Shown one piece after another: positions 21,097 through 32,105 of a stretch of 64,000 nucleotides of DNA (the first letter of the stretch is position 1; every line of letters starts with the position of its first letter). The notes under the pieces are model-generated. The model made no database searches, was not told the DNA's origin, and was given only the letters and a program-made list of their open reading frames with translations. Source of the DNA: Adiantum capillus-veneris (lineage: Eukaryota; Streptophyta; Polypodiopsida; Polypodiales; Pteridaceae); NCBI GenBank assembly GCA_014529385.2, contig CM043971.1, forward strand, positions 33,065,209-33,129,208, given 5' to 3'. The translations under genes were made by a program, and so were the position numbers.

Positions 21097-22540
21097 TGTC
21101 ACAGGGACGTGGCAACTGTTAACTATGCCACGAGGACGTAGCAACTGCTAACTTTAGTTGTTGGTTTCTTTCTAGGGCGTTTTGTTTTATTTTTGAGACC
21201 CTCTTCTTGAAGTAGCAAACGGTCGGACATTGCATGGCAGGCACTGGAATTCGTATGGTAAGAGGATGTCTAGGCTCAGAGCAAGATCATATAGGTCCCC
21301 CCGTCACACTTAGTAAGTTGGTGGATACTAGGAAGTGAACTCAATAAAGGCCTAAAGTCAAGGTGTGACTACCAACAAAAAAGTATTTGACAGTTGATCC
21401 ACATTGCATTTTTGGATGTGGTCCCAATGAGGATAGATGGTCAGAAGACCAGTGGGAGCCCAACGGAAGCATCTCCTAAAATTTAGGGAACTGCTATTTT
21501 GGGCCGAGAAATGTGTTCGTGTCATTACCTCCGGTATGACTAGAAGAACATTTTACAACTCTGCCGCGAAGTCAACTTGGCGATCAGTTGGGATATTTTT
21601 AAGCGGCAAACCCGAAACGGGAAAATGCTTGTAAATGCGCCAAGTGTCACATTTTTGTGCACTTTCCAATGCAAGGAAGAGTTGGCGCTGATTTTATAGC
21701 TGGGAGGCTCATTTGCAACTCTCTGTCATAGGTTAAGAGCTATGGAGTGCTTCCTTTCCCTCTTATGTACAATGCGGTGCCAGGAGTGATGCCCTGCACG
21801 CTACGCACTGCTCTCTCTCTCCCCTACGAGCAGTTTGCTATGTCCCACTAATGGGCTTTTCATTTGACCAATGTACAGTTATGTGGGTTCATGCGCGATT
21901 GCCGAGGCAAGAGCCTTTTGCACAGGTACTGGATTAGCTAGCGGCTAATCCCCCGCAGGTACATGTGAATTCGGAGAGATTTCACGCCAGAAATCTTGTC
22001 CGATTCAAAGGGCAAGTAGCCCTACAGGTGCGGGAGCTCGAGGTCTTGCTACAGATGCGACCGGCACGCGAAACGGAGCCCAAAACAGGGAATTACAGCC
22101 TGCTGTGTATTTTTGCAGGTTTAGGGTTTCGGCCCTAAATGGACCCTAATACCCCTAGGAGGTTCGGGGATGCGAGGGGACCGCTGTACAGGTGAACTGG
22201 CGCATTTTCGGGGCAGAAAACAGAGAATTCAGCGTGCTGCAGATTCTCGCCAAGTTTTGCAAAGTGTTCGTATGCGTCGGGAAAGTCACCTATTGCGTGG
22301 GGATACTGACTGTGAAGCATCCTAGTATAGTTATGTTGCCGAAATTGGGCCAGAACAAGTGTTTCTTAGCTTAGATTGTGCGGGGCAGCTTGTAGGAGAT
22401 CACAGGTTTTATTCCCTCTGTTAAAGAATAAAGAAATACCGAAAGGTGCGCCAATTTTGGGGCCTACAGGTTGTCGGCGTCTGCTCGGAGCATTCTAGCT
22501 CCCGAGCCGTGTGTGTACTTAGGTGTTAATCCCCGTTACA
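21097..22540 (+). repeat. LTR of family C, plus orientation (~1.44 kb)
   Basis: Starts TGTCACAGGGACGTGGCAAC and ends CCCCGTTACA. The first half repeats at 25079-25655, and the whole aligns, reversed, with 26726-28021. It carries the block AAGAAATACCGAAAGGTGCGCC at about 22431, shared with family A LTRs. It has an internal TTTAGGGTTT telo-box (about 22121). It abuts the target duplication of the family A element. The internal region after it is lost within about 60 bp. Confidence 0.75.
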
Positions 22541-23019
22541 GGTTACCTTTGCAAGTACTCTGTGTGTGTCTAAAGTAAAGAATTTCGGGTGAAAGCCAAC
22601 GCCTACCGCCCTACGGGCAATTTTCAAACACCCTCTCCACTGCCCTTTCCTCCCAGCGTTGCTGCCAGCGTTTCAAAACGCTGTGGGCAGCTCTACCTCG
22701 ATACTTGGAGAACAAGAGGGCATCACAAGTGGGTTATTGAGTTGGCTTGGGAGAGTTATGTAATATGAGGAGCAGCCTTGGCCTGGGAGTAGGAATCAAG
22801 AGAGGGTGTGGAGCGCGTTGCTTGGGAGAGGTAAGTAGTTTGGAGTTGAAGACAAGTTTAGTAGATTTTGTGGAGCGGCTTGGAAGTCCCATAGAGGAGT
22901 GGAATTGCTTGGGGATTTTGGTGCGACTTGGAGGAATTGTGTGGCCCTTGGAGTGCGAGGAGGAGTGCAAGTTTTCAATTCTTGCAACTTCAAAATGGCC
23001 TCCCTTTGTTTGGGCACCT
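22541..23019. other. Unrecognised sequence downstream of LTR C
   Basis: The first ~57 bp resemble the sequence downstream of the minus-strand LTR C (shared GGGTGAAAGC). Then comes unique sequence with one CGTTTCAAAACGC motif at about 22669 and a 111-codon ORF (22747-23082) without recognisable domains. Its opposite strand is equally open, so coding is doubtful. Confidence 0.4.
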
Positions 23020-23390
23020 GCGACGACAACGACCAAAAGCAACAAGTGGCTATGGATAACGGAATGTCAACCATCCATTTAGCAGCCTATGCACCGGCAC
23101 AGTTCTCAAGAAAACCGACAATTTGTTTGGCTCGAGTTTGTGAAGTCAAAAGCAAATGGAGGAGTTCGCTAGAGGACAACGACAAAGGCAAGTTGGACAA
23201 GGATGGCAGTACCAGTACTCAGTTAGCTGCCTTGGTACCCACGAGGTACGATCAGAGTTGTCATAAATGTGACTCGACGCGTTGTTTGGCTTGAGAGTTT
23301 GAAACCAAAGGCAAAAGTAAGAACTCACGAATAGACAACGACAAAGGCAAGCTGGACAAAGATTATGGTAATAAAGATTTGATAAGAGGA
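23020..23390 (+). repeat. Diverged ~135-bp tandem repeats
   Basis: Repeated words recur in the same order: GACAACGACAAAGGCAAG at about 23177 and 23335 (and the diverged GACAACGACCAAAAGCAAC at about 23023), TTGTTTGGCT at about 23123 and 23282, GAGTTTGTGAAG/GAGTTTGAAACC shortly after. Function unknown. Confidence 0.6.
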
Positions 23391-23499
23391 GATCGGCATG
23401 GCACACGTAGCGGTAGCCATAGTGGCCTCGTCGTCAGATTTCTAGTCAAATGACAGGTGTCACCACTAGCTTCAGCCAGAGAGAGGCTTGTGAGTGGGA

Positions 23500-23610
23500 G
23501 AGAGGGGCAAGCAATGCTCCCTATAATTAATTTGGACCCTTGTGTTGGAGTTCAAGTTATTGGTGTTTGGACCCATAGGTCGGAGTTCAATGCACATGCA
23601 TCTGGCAGGG
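23500..23610 (+). repeat. Dispersed repeat, copy 2
   Basis: Aligns with the reverse complement of 16190-16330; see that entry. Confidence 0.5.
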
Positions 23611-24651
23611 AACCAATCAGACGTTGGATGGGAGGAAAGGGGAACACACTCGAAACTCAAACAGTTTGCCTCTCTATAGCCCAGGATAACCACTGTACCC
23701 CGATCCACTAGAGTTCACCTTCAAAACTCTCATAATCGACAGCAATCCACACTGATCCCACCCGTTTACGACCATACCGCAACACACACCACTCTCTCTT
23801 TCTCTCTCAAACACAGAGAGGCCCGGGGAGATACACACATCTCCAACACCGGCACCATGTTGTCGAAACAGAGCAAAGAGAAGAAGGGGGGAAAGGGGAA
23901 GAAACGACACCGGAGATCGATATGATCTGCTTCAATTATGGCAAAAAGCCCATCAAAATCTTCTACAACGGCTCGACATGGAGACCTCAAGCAACAAGGG
24001 AAAAAAACTGCAACTGTGGCTTCACCTTTCGTGCGACTCTCCTCGCTGAGAGCACGGCAACAAAACACATCTATATGGCACCTTCGCTCTTGCCTTCGTC
24101 CTCCCTTGAGAGCTCGGGAACACGCCTCCGAGTCCGCCTCCTCTAGGCCGAGAGCTGCTCCCTTGAGCAAAGAGACGGGGACTTCTTCTCTTGCTCGGCT
24201 TCCCGAAAGAGCTACCTCCCCCAAACTGCAAAAACGGGGCCCGCCTTGGGGGTGAGAGCCTCCTCTCTATTTTCGGCCCTTCTATTTTAGGCTCCTCCGT
24301 TTTTTGGATGTGATGCGCCCTTGCGACCTTGCCTTGAACCCCCAAGTCTTGCCTATGAACCACCTCTTCACTATTGCCTTAAGCCTCAAAGTCATGGCGC
24401 CGTGACTGTGGGTACCGCCCCTTCATCAAAATATTTGGCGCCTTTACGGCACGTGGGAACGCCCACTTGCGAGTTGCCACGTCATCACTTCCTCCCGCCA
24501 GTAGCGACGCGAAATGCGCCACCGCGTGCCACTGTACCACCGGCCAAGCCCAACGCGCCACCGCCTGCAGCGCTCGCAAGCCTGCACCATGGCAAGGCTC
24601 CACGGAGCTCTTCCTCCATCCACTTCGATGACTATTGTGAAGTCCTCCTCT

Positions 24652-24661
24652 GCTATATATA
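24652..24661 (+). promoter_or_regulatory. TATA-like box
   Basis: GCTATATATA followed by ACCTCAAGCCCC is a typical plant core-promoter context. No attached gene was identified. Confidence 0.35.
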
Positions 24662-25078
24662 CCTCAAGCCCCTAAGTCAAGGCAACACATATGGGTTTTC
24701 TCAGCATCCACGTGGCGTCACCCCATGTGAGCACTCCTTAGGCCTCCAAAATTCAACAAAAAACTTCAAAAAAGCCCCGTTCTTTCATATTTTTCACAGC
24801 CTTCCAATTTTTGCCCGTAACTCCTATTGCCGGTCCGCAAGATCCCATTCGTAGAGCGGGTCCCCGGCCTCGTCTTGGGCAAATATCATCGTTTTTTTGA
24901 ATTTGCCGGGCACCTCGATCAAGGCGATCAAAACGGTAAAAGTTTATCTGCTACCACACCGCCCATAGTTGGCATCAACTTCAACAGCCCATAGCTAACT
25001 GATCAAGCCTCCGATCGAGGAGCTATCACTTCCTACCGACTCTCGACAATGCATACCATGCTTCGGATTCCCTCCAAG

Positions 25079-25655
25079 TGTCACGAGGACGTGGCAGTTA
25101 TTAACCATGTCACAGAGATGTGGCAACTGCTAACCTTGGTTGTTGGTTTCTTTCCAATGGGGTTTATTTTATTTGTTTAAGACCCTCTTCTTGAAGTAGC
25201 AAACGGTCGGACATTGTATGGCCAATGTGAACGGTAGATTCACCCGCAGACGGGAAGTGGTCGGCACTGGAATTCGTATGGTAAGAGGATGTCTAGGCTC
25301 GGAGCAAGATCATATAGGTCCCCCCGTCGCACTTAGCAAGTTGGTGGATACTAGGAAGTGAACTCAATTAAGGCGTAAAGTCAAGGTGGGACTACCAACA
25401 AAAAGTATCCGACAGTTGGGCCACATTGCACTTTTGGATGCGGTCCCAATGAGGATAGATGGTCAGAAGACCAGTGGGAGCCCAACGGAAGCATCTCCTA
25501 AAATTTAGGGAACTGCTATTTTGGGCCGTGAAATGTGTTCGCGTCATTACCTTCGGTATGACTAGGGGAACACTTTACAACTCTGCTGTAAAGTCAAATG
25601 ATGCACCAGTTGAGATATTTTTAGCAGGGAAAGCCCAAACTCGGAAACTGGGCGA
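25079..25655 (+). repeat. LTR C fragment, plus orientation
   Basis: Direct repeat of 21097-21640, beginning TGTCACGAGGACGTGGCAGT. It stops where the minus-strand gag of family C begins. The two copies differ by scattered substitutions and by a ~50-bp segment near 25215-25265 that copy 1 lacks. Confidence 0.8.
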
Positions 25656-25659
25656 CGTG

Positions 25660-26624
25660 TTAGTTCAACAATGCGGTCCACCATTGAAGCGCATTCCCTT
25701 TCAAGAAAGTGGCAGCCTTGCGTATCTTTGAAGATTCCGTGAAGTTTCCTCCAGCATAAGCTGCATCGAACTGCTGTATGAAGGTCAAAGCCTTCAATTG
25801 ATCCTCAGTTCCTCTGAAAGTTTCAAACTTCACTCCTGCCCACCTTCCTTGTAATCCTTCAGCTGACTCAAAGGAGCCACATTATCATAAACAGGTGCCT
25901 GTAAGAGTGGTGCTCCATGATTGTTCATTCCAGCACTCGCATCAACTGTTTTACCTGTCATATCTCCATTTTGTACGTATGGCTGCGAAAAACCAGCCAT
26001 ACCAAATTGTGTTCCAGGCGCTCGAATTTGGCCGTAGGCACCCTGAAAACCTGGTTGGACACCCATGTTCGCGTACATAGGGTTACCCATGCCTGTTTGC
26101 ATTGTCCCGAACACATTTTCTGGCATATAACCTGTGGAAGGTCCAGCCATAGCTTGAAACACTGAACCACCTCCAAAATAACCAGGATAAGTATTAGGTA
26201 ATGGAAGGGTCTGACGCATAGCGTGTTCATTACTCCCTTGACCGTTCACAAACGGTTCTTGTCCAGCTAAAGCAAGTTGCTTTGGATCATTGGACACCGC
26301 TAGTTGCTCAACCACATGGGCTTTCCCTTGAGCATCATGAGTCCTCTGCACATTGGAAATCTCCTTTTCCTGCAACGGCTCAGTCATGCCCTGTGTAGGA
26401 GGTTGAAAACCCTGTGTCGGAGCCTGTAAGAACTCCTGTATCCTTGGGTTGTTAGCCAACTGCTGAAACATGTCCATGCAGCAACGCAGTTGAGTTCTAA
26501 ACAACCTGTCCTCTTCTTGAAGAGTTGAAGGAACTTTCTCCGTGCCATGTGAGGAAGATCCCTCTTCAGGTACTTGATCTCTCTTCTCTGCCATAACGAT
26601 AAGCTCTGTGTTGCTTTCACCCAC
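25660..26624 (-). pseudogene. Ty3 gag, family C (truncated)
   Basis: The open frame from MGESNTELIVMAEKRDQVPE (26624) or the inner MAEKRDQV (26591) runs 264 codons. The N-terminal 200 residues are Gln/Pro/Gly/Met-rich (PTQGFQPPTQGM). A frame change near 25830 leads to the capsid motif KFETFRGTEDQLKAFTFIQQ, FDAAYAGGNFTESSKI and FLKGNALQWW. It is clearly homologous to the capsid of E (IQQFDIAFAGGRYSEHSKIR). The gene stops at the junction with the plus-strand LTR C fragment, so nucleocapsid and pol are lost. Confidence 0.82.
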
Positions 26625-26725
26625 AACAATCCACGCTGCACTTTTTGAAGAAAAAGTGACTGTCCCGTCGATGGAACAATATAACCGGCCTGTACAATGT
26701 AGAGGGCGGTACTATTTCAATTACC

Positions 26726-28021
26726 TGTTAACTTTACAGAGAGCACTGAGTAGGGAAGAGAACACAGTTGTGTCCAGCGACTAGAATGTCACTGCGCACA
26801 CGAGACTGACACCCTGTAGGCCCCAAAGACTGGCGCCCCTTTCGGTATTTCTTTATTCAAATTAAGGTAGACGATCTGACCACTTAGCACAAGCTTTCAC
26901 AAAGCTGTCCAACCCTGGGGAGGGCTGGAAACGCAGGTTTTCAACCTGATTTTGGCAGCATAACGGCGTAAAAACCCCTGTAGGTCAAAAGCACCTGTCT
27001 AGGACGGATTCCCTCGCCATCTAGAAGCTTTCTGGTGAGCTGTCACAGAAATTCAGCGGGCTGTAATTCCCTGTTTTTCACTGCCGGGTGCCCAAAAGCC
27101 AGTACACGCATCCCAAGGCTCTCACGAGGCTCCCCCGGGGTTCCCTTGGAGTTTAGGTGCGAAACCCTAAACCTGCAGAAAAACACAGCAGGCTGTAATT
27201 CGCTGTTTCGGATCGTTTTTAGCGGAGCGAACACGCCTACGCGTGTCCCAAGGGCTCCCACACGCAATGGGACAGTTCCCCTGTGAATTGGACGAGTTTT
27301 CACGCGAGAAAACTCTCCGAACTCGCAATCTTTCGCGATGGAACTGTGAGTACTTGTGGGGGATTAGCAATTAGCTAATCCGGTTCCTGTTCAGAAGGCT
27401 CTTGCCTTGGCAAACGCGCATAAACCCCCAGAACTGTACATGTTCATCTGAGTAGCCCAACTAGTGGGGCATTACCATATGTGCCAAAGGGGAGAGAGAG
27501 ATGCACGAGAGCAAGTCATCGCGCTACATGAGACAGAGGAGAAGGCAAGCTTTCCATTAAAGCTGTAGACCTGCACCCACTACTCACACACACACTGTTG
27601 GTCACTTGTGTTCAAAAATCAGCCTCCTCTCTCAAATTGGGCGCCCCCTCTTCATGCTGGAAGTGGCAAAACTGCTTGGAGCCGCCATGTGTCCAATTTG
27701 CCCCTTTTGAGTTTATTCTCTAGTTCCCACTGACTTATAAAGTTATAAGTGACTTTCCGAGTGGCCCAGACTTCATTTGGCGCACACAGGCTTCCATACT
27801 CATCAGAATTCAGTGCTAACTGGTCCGACTAGTCCCAGACTGACCGACCCAAACTCCCGCTGTGAGAAACCTATTCGGCCGCAGCCGTTTCACACTGGCC
27901 ATGCAATGTCCACTTGCACCTTTTCAAGGGTTCCGCGGAAAACAAGTAAAAATAAAAACAAATAAAAATATCTACTACTTATTTACGGAAGGCAACAGGA
28001 AAAATACACCTCCTGGTGACA
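26726..28021 (-). repeat. LTR of family C, minus orientation (~1.3 kb)
   Basis: On the minus strand it starts TGTCACCAGGAGGTG (28021) and ends AAAGTTAACA (26726), upstream of the gag at 26624. It shares ordered blocks with 21097-22540: GGACATTGCATGGCC, CCGGATTAGCTA, GAATTACAGCCTGCTGTG, GCAGGTTTAGGGTTTCG, and AAGAAATACCGAAAGGGGCG near 26835-26855. Overall divergence is high. The 20-mer around GAATTACAGC occurs twice inside this copy. Confidence 0.75.
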
Positions 28022-28297
28022 GAAGGACACCAGAAGGTACACGTTGAGAAACCTTTGGTTATAGTCGTCCATGGTTTCGGTGGCAAGCATTTTCAAGTTG
28101 CCCCACTCTTCCAAAATCTGGACTTCAGAGATCGAAGTCATGTAACTACGTGCAAAGACTGTCTTGAAAGCTTGCCAGGTCCTTGGAGCATGCAGTTGTG
28201 TTGTAATTGAACTCCACCATTGCATATCATTATCTTTAAGAAATCCCGTTGCTCGAGAAATCTTGGATTCTTCTGTATAGTTCCCCAAAGCATAGAT
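28022..28297 (-). pseudogene. Ty3 gag capsid fragment
   Basis: Minus-strand reading gives ALGNYTEESKISRATGFLKD, NDMQWWSSITTQLHA and ETMDDYNQRFLNVYLLV, the Retrotrans_gag pattern. It is cut on the left by LTR C and on the right by plus-strand RT sequence at about 28298. It resembles family C gag more than E gag. Confidence 0.75.
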
Positions 28298-30893
28298 GCA
28301 GCCTAGTACTTCACTGTATTGCTCTCCAGTGTTGTTGGTTTTGAAGAAAAACGGATCTTGGAGAATGTGCATCGATTATAGAGCTCTCAACAAAATCACC
28401 ATAAAGAACAGATTTTCGATTCCTAGGATCGATGATATACCCGACAGATTACAGGGATCCTCGTGCTTTAGCAGGATTCATTTGAAGAGTGGTTATCATC
28501 AGATCAGAATCGCGTCGAGAGACGTCTACAAGACAGCTTTTCGGATGACTTTTGGGTTATTTGAGTTTTTGGTGATGCCTTTTGGCTTAACCAATGCTCC
28601 TGCGACATTTAACTGGATGATGGACAAGATTTTTCGAGAGTACAGGCTATTTGTTGGCACTTTCTTTGACGATATCATTGTTTTCTCCAAAAATGAGGCA
28701 AAACATAGAGATCATCTGCTTCAGGTCTTTCAGGCATTACGAGATCACAAGTTAGTCATTAATGCAAAGAAAAGTGAATTTTTCCTACCAGAGATACACT
28801 TTTTGGGACACATTGTGTCAGCAGCAGGAGTGCAAATGAATCCGGCCAAGATAGACACTATCCGTGATTGGCCTGATTTGAAGAATGTCCATGAAGTTAG
28901 AAGCTTCTTGGGACTCTGTTCGTACTACAGGCGGTTTATTCGAAAGTTTGTAGAGGTTGCTTCCCCTTTGCATATCTTGACACAAAAAGGAGTCCCTTTC
29001 TTGTGGGGACCCACATAGGTGTGACTGCCTTTCAGACATTGAAAGAGAAATTGACTACGGGACCAGTTTCGACTTTGCTAGACTTGCAGAAGTCATTTGA
29101 AGTATATTGTGATGCTTGTGGTCGTAGTTTGGGTGCGGTCTTAATGCAAGAAGGCCATGTCTTGCTTACGAGAGCCGATTGTTCTCAAGGCTAGAAATGA
29201 CAGCACAAATTTATGAGAAAGAGCTTTTGGCGGTTATCCATGCTCTTACTCAGTGGCGGCACTACCTACTCGGAGCGAAATTACTGTCTTTACATACCAT
29301 CAGAGTTTGCGCTACTTCTTGTCACAGAAGCAGCTATCGGAAAAGCATATGCGGTGGGCGAACATCTTGTCACAGTTTCACTTCCAGATTGTCCATGTAC
29401 AGGGACAAAAGAATGTGGTGGCAGATGCTTTGTCTCGGAAGCCGTTGGTTCTGGCTATTTCCGCGATACATCATAGGAGCTTCGAGGATATGGTCGACCA
29501 GTATGCCACAGATACAGATTTTGCAGACGTTTTCACACAGATACGGGATGGGGAGACAGTAGCGGGATATTCCATTCGTGATGGCTACTTGATGAGAAAA
29601 ACCATGTTGTGCGTTACACAGTCGTTGAGGGAAAAGGTTATGACCGAATGCCACTGTCCACCTTTTACGGGTCATCGCGGCATTGCTACCACCATGAAAG
29701 GGGAAGAGAGATACTTCTTTTGGCCGAGACTCAAGAAGGATGTGGAAGAGTTTGTGCGTAGTTGCTTGGTATGCTAGAAGGTCAAGTTTGACAGGCATAA
29801 TACCACCCACCTTGGGGAAAGTAGTGCAATGGATTTCATTTTTGATCTCCCTAGAACACAGAGTGGTCACGATGGTATCTGGACTGTTATTGAAAGATTT
29901 AGCAAACAGACTCACTTCATTCCAGTGAAGAAAACAGTCAAGCCGGATCACTTAGCGAGACTGTTTGTGGCCGAGATCTTCAGATTACATGGCATGCCTA
30001 AGACGATTGTCTCCGACAGGGACCCCAGATTTACGAGTTTGTTATGGAAGGCAATTTGGGAGAAGATTGACACGCGGTTGCAGTTCTCGTCATCATTTCA
30101 CTTGCAGACTGACAGGCAATCTGAGATTGCCAATTCAGTGGTTTTAGATTTATTGAAGTCTTATATCTCGGATCAGAAGACTCAATGGGAAAAGTATCTA
30201 CCTTTGGTGGAATTTGCCTACAATAACACGATACACTCTTTGACGGGGAAGGTGCCATTTGAGATTGTTGAAGGTGCTGCGAAGGTTCCACCCTTCCTAA
30301 GCACGAAAGATAAGATTTTTTAAGCGGATGAGTATACACGCGACTTAGACATGGCTTTTGCCAAGGTCTGCGAGGCTTTGCAGAAATCTCAAGAACGACA
30401 GAAAAAGGCAGCGGATCGCCATCGTCGCGACTTGAAATTGAAGGAGGATGATTGGGTGCTCTTACATTTTGAGAAGGCACGCCTGAGAAAGAAGAAGGGA
30501 AAGGAGAGGCTTTTTCCAAAGCTTAGTATGCGAAACTACCGACCTTTCCAGATCTTTGAAAAGATTAATGATGTCTTCTTTCGACTGAAACTGCCTGACA
30601 CTTGGAGGATTCACAATGCATTCCATGCGAGTCTCTTGAAACCTTTTAAAGGTGATGTGCCTGATGATGGGGAGCCTAATGAGCAACCCGAAGTGGAAGA
30701 AAATGAGGAGATCCTTGTTCTTGAACATATTTTGGCACATAAGGATACAAAGAATAAAGGTAAAGTCCGAAGGCGGTTCTTGGTTAAGTTCAAGAACTAT
30801 CTTGCATTGGATGCGAAGTGGATGGAGGAGGAGGACCTAGCAGATACTCCTCAAATTGTGAAACTTCACCCCGAAGCTTTTGGTTTAGCATAG
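28298..30893 (+). pseudogene. Ty3 pol (RT, RNase H, integrase, chromodomain), element D
   Basis: RT motifs: SWRMCIDYRALNKITIKN, FSRIHLKSGYHQIRIA, MPFGLTNAPATF and catalytic FFDDIIVFSK (about 28664-28690). RNase H is split by frameshifts near 29010-29290 (VYCDACGRSLGAVLMQEG, EKELLAVIHALTQWRHYLLG, VADALSRKP). Integrase: zinc-binding TGHRGIATT and RSCLVC, followed by a TAG; core MDFIFDLP, TIVSDRDPRF and SEIANSVV, where the catalytic Glu is retained. A TAA at about 30320 follows. The end (RRRFLVKFKNYLALDAKWME) is a chromodomain. It is the best-preserved integrase of this family in the window. Confidence 0.88.
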
Positions 30894-31474
30894 TCTACTC
30901 CAAATGGAACCCAGAATTCAGCTTGGCCGGAGATCTGGTGCAGTGGGATGCACAAGAGGGGAGTTACTCTGCTCCTTTGTCAACAAATGCCTCGATTTTG
31001 ATACTAGAGTCATTGATGTCTCTTTGAGCTTCAGGGATATTGAGAGCTGACAGTGTTCTGCTGTATGACTTTATGAAACGGAATTCCTGAATATGAAACT
31101 GATTTGTTCTTGACTTCTTTTTAAGTGCAGGAACTGATAGACGAAATGACTGCAGCATTTTTGTCTACTTGATCTCGAATAGACATGGTTGCAATAGGGG
31201 TTAGTCAATCGGGCGTCATTGAGGTCCCGACGGGCATCGATGAGGTCCCGATTGGATCTAGATGCGATTGCTAGCTACATTGCCGATAAATCATGGTCTA
31301 TGATCCGAATGAATGTTGAATGTCCTGTGATGTGACTGTCAATTGGTACATGTGCTAGATGTGTGTTCCTAGTACGTAGGTACTAACAGTCAGTGTCTAC
31401 TAAGATGGTTTATGGCCTCTGTCTGTTTTGCAGGCGTAATCGAGGGCGATTACAATGCTTTCAAGAGGGGGGTA
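30894..31474 (+). other. Element D 3' non-coding region and polypurine tract
   Basis: About 580 bp between the chromodomain stop and the LTR. It ends with TAATCGAGGGCGATTACAAT and the purine tract AAGAGGGGGGTA, the same block found before the 3' LTRs of E, F and, in part, the element at the window end. Confidence 0.75.
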
Positions 31475-32105
31475 TGTCACAAAGTGATGACGTGGCTGCC
31501 CAACCGTTGAAACCCTAACCCTAATCTGCAAAAAACCCTAACCCTAAAAATCTGAAACCCTAACCCTAACCCTAAACAATCTGCAAACCCTAATTCAGCA
31601 GAGTACAATGCGCTGACAGCAGACACGTGGCAGCCCGGATTTTCCGGCCCAAAACCCGTTGACAGGCTGACGTGGCAAAGTGTACAGAAACTCGCTTTTT
31701 GCGTAGCTTGCTGATGACGTGGCAGCATACGGAATCCCTGAAATTACGTTGGCTGTTTTTGGGGCAGTTTTTGGAATAAATTGCTTTAATTGGAGAAGCT
31801 TTTCACTTACTGTTTTGGGGCTCTGCTTTTGGGTATCCCTTGTATCTTTAAAATAGTGGGCAGGGCCTCACTTCTCAGAGCATTTGGACGCAGAGTCTGA
31901 GAGTGAGACCCAACCACTCTTGTACTTTGAACTCAGATTAATACAAAAAGAAATACCGAAAGGGGCGCCAGTCTTTGGGGAATATCTCTAGGCATGGAAC
32001 TCCGTGGGGCCAGTGTAAATCAATTGTGAACTGTGAACTGTTTTGAAGTGGTTATTTGGTGTTGTCGCGGTCGATTCTTGACTTGGAGTGTCCAAGTGTG
32101 TTACA
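31475..32105 (+). repeat. 3' LTR of element D (631 bp)
   Basis: Starts TGTCACAAAGTGATGACGTG and ends AAGTGTGTTACA. U3 contains an interrupted run of AAACCCTAA telomere-like units (31509-31592) and TGACGTGGC sites at 31488, 31668 and 31715. The block AGAAATACCGAAAGGGGCGC lies at about 31950. Confidence 0.88.

Larger units (their letters stand above)
23391..25078. other. Unrecognised region, possible remnant LTR or leader
   Basis: Contains the second copy of the dispersed repeat (about 23500-23610) and a TATA-like box at 24652-24661. ORFs on both strands (23766-24224 minus, 24321-24854 plus) are Pro/Ala/Ser-rich without domains. GC-rich composition followed by a TATA box and short leader would fit an LTR promoter, but no second copy was found. 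Confidence 0.4.
28298..32105 (+). mobile_element. Element D: 5'-truncated Ty3 chromovirus with 3' LTR
   Basis: Begins inside the RT (homology with E starts at CAGCCTAGTACTTCAC) and continues through RNase H, integrase and chromodomain to a 3' non-coding region and a 3' LTR at 31475-32105. The 5' LTR, gag, protease and RT start are missing. The break coincides with a minus-strand gag fragment, so it arose by rearrangement or ectopic recombination rather than simple insertion. No target duplication can be tested. Confidence 0.88.

Noticed and set aside
24321-24854. 177-codon plus-strand ORF as a gene
   Set aside because: Pro/Ala/Ser-rich, no domain, overlaps open frames on the other strand, and sits around a TATA-like box that would cut it.
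31509-31592. True telomere or chromosome end
   Set aside because: The units are interrupted and lie inside a bounded LTR, with the same motif at the same place in other LTR copies.
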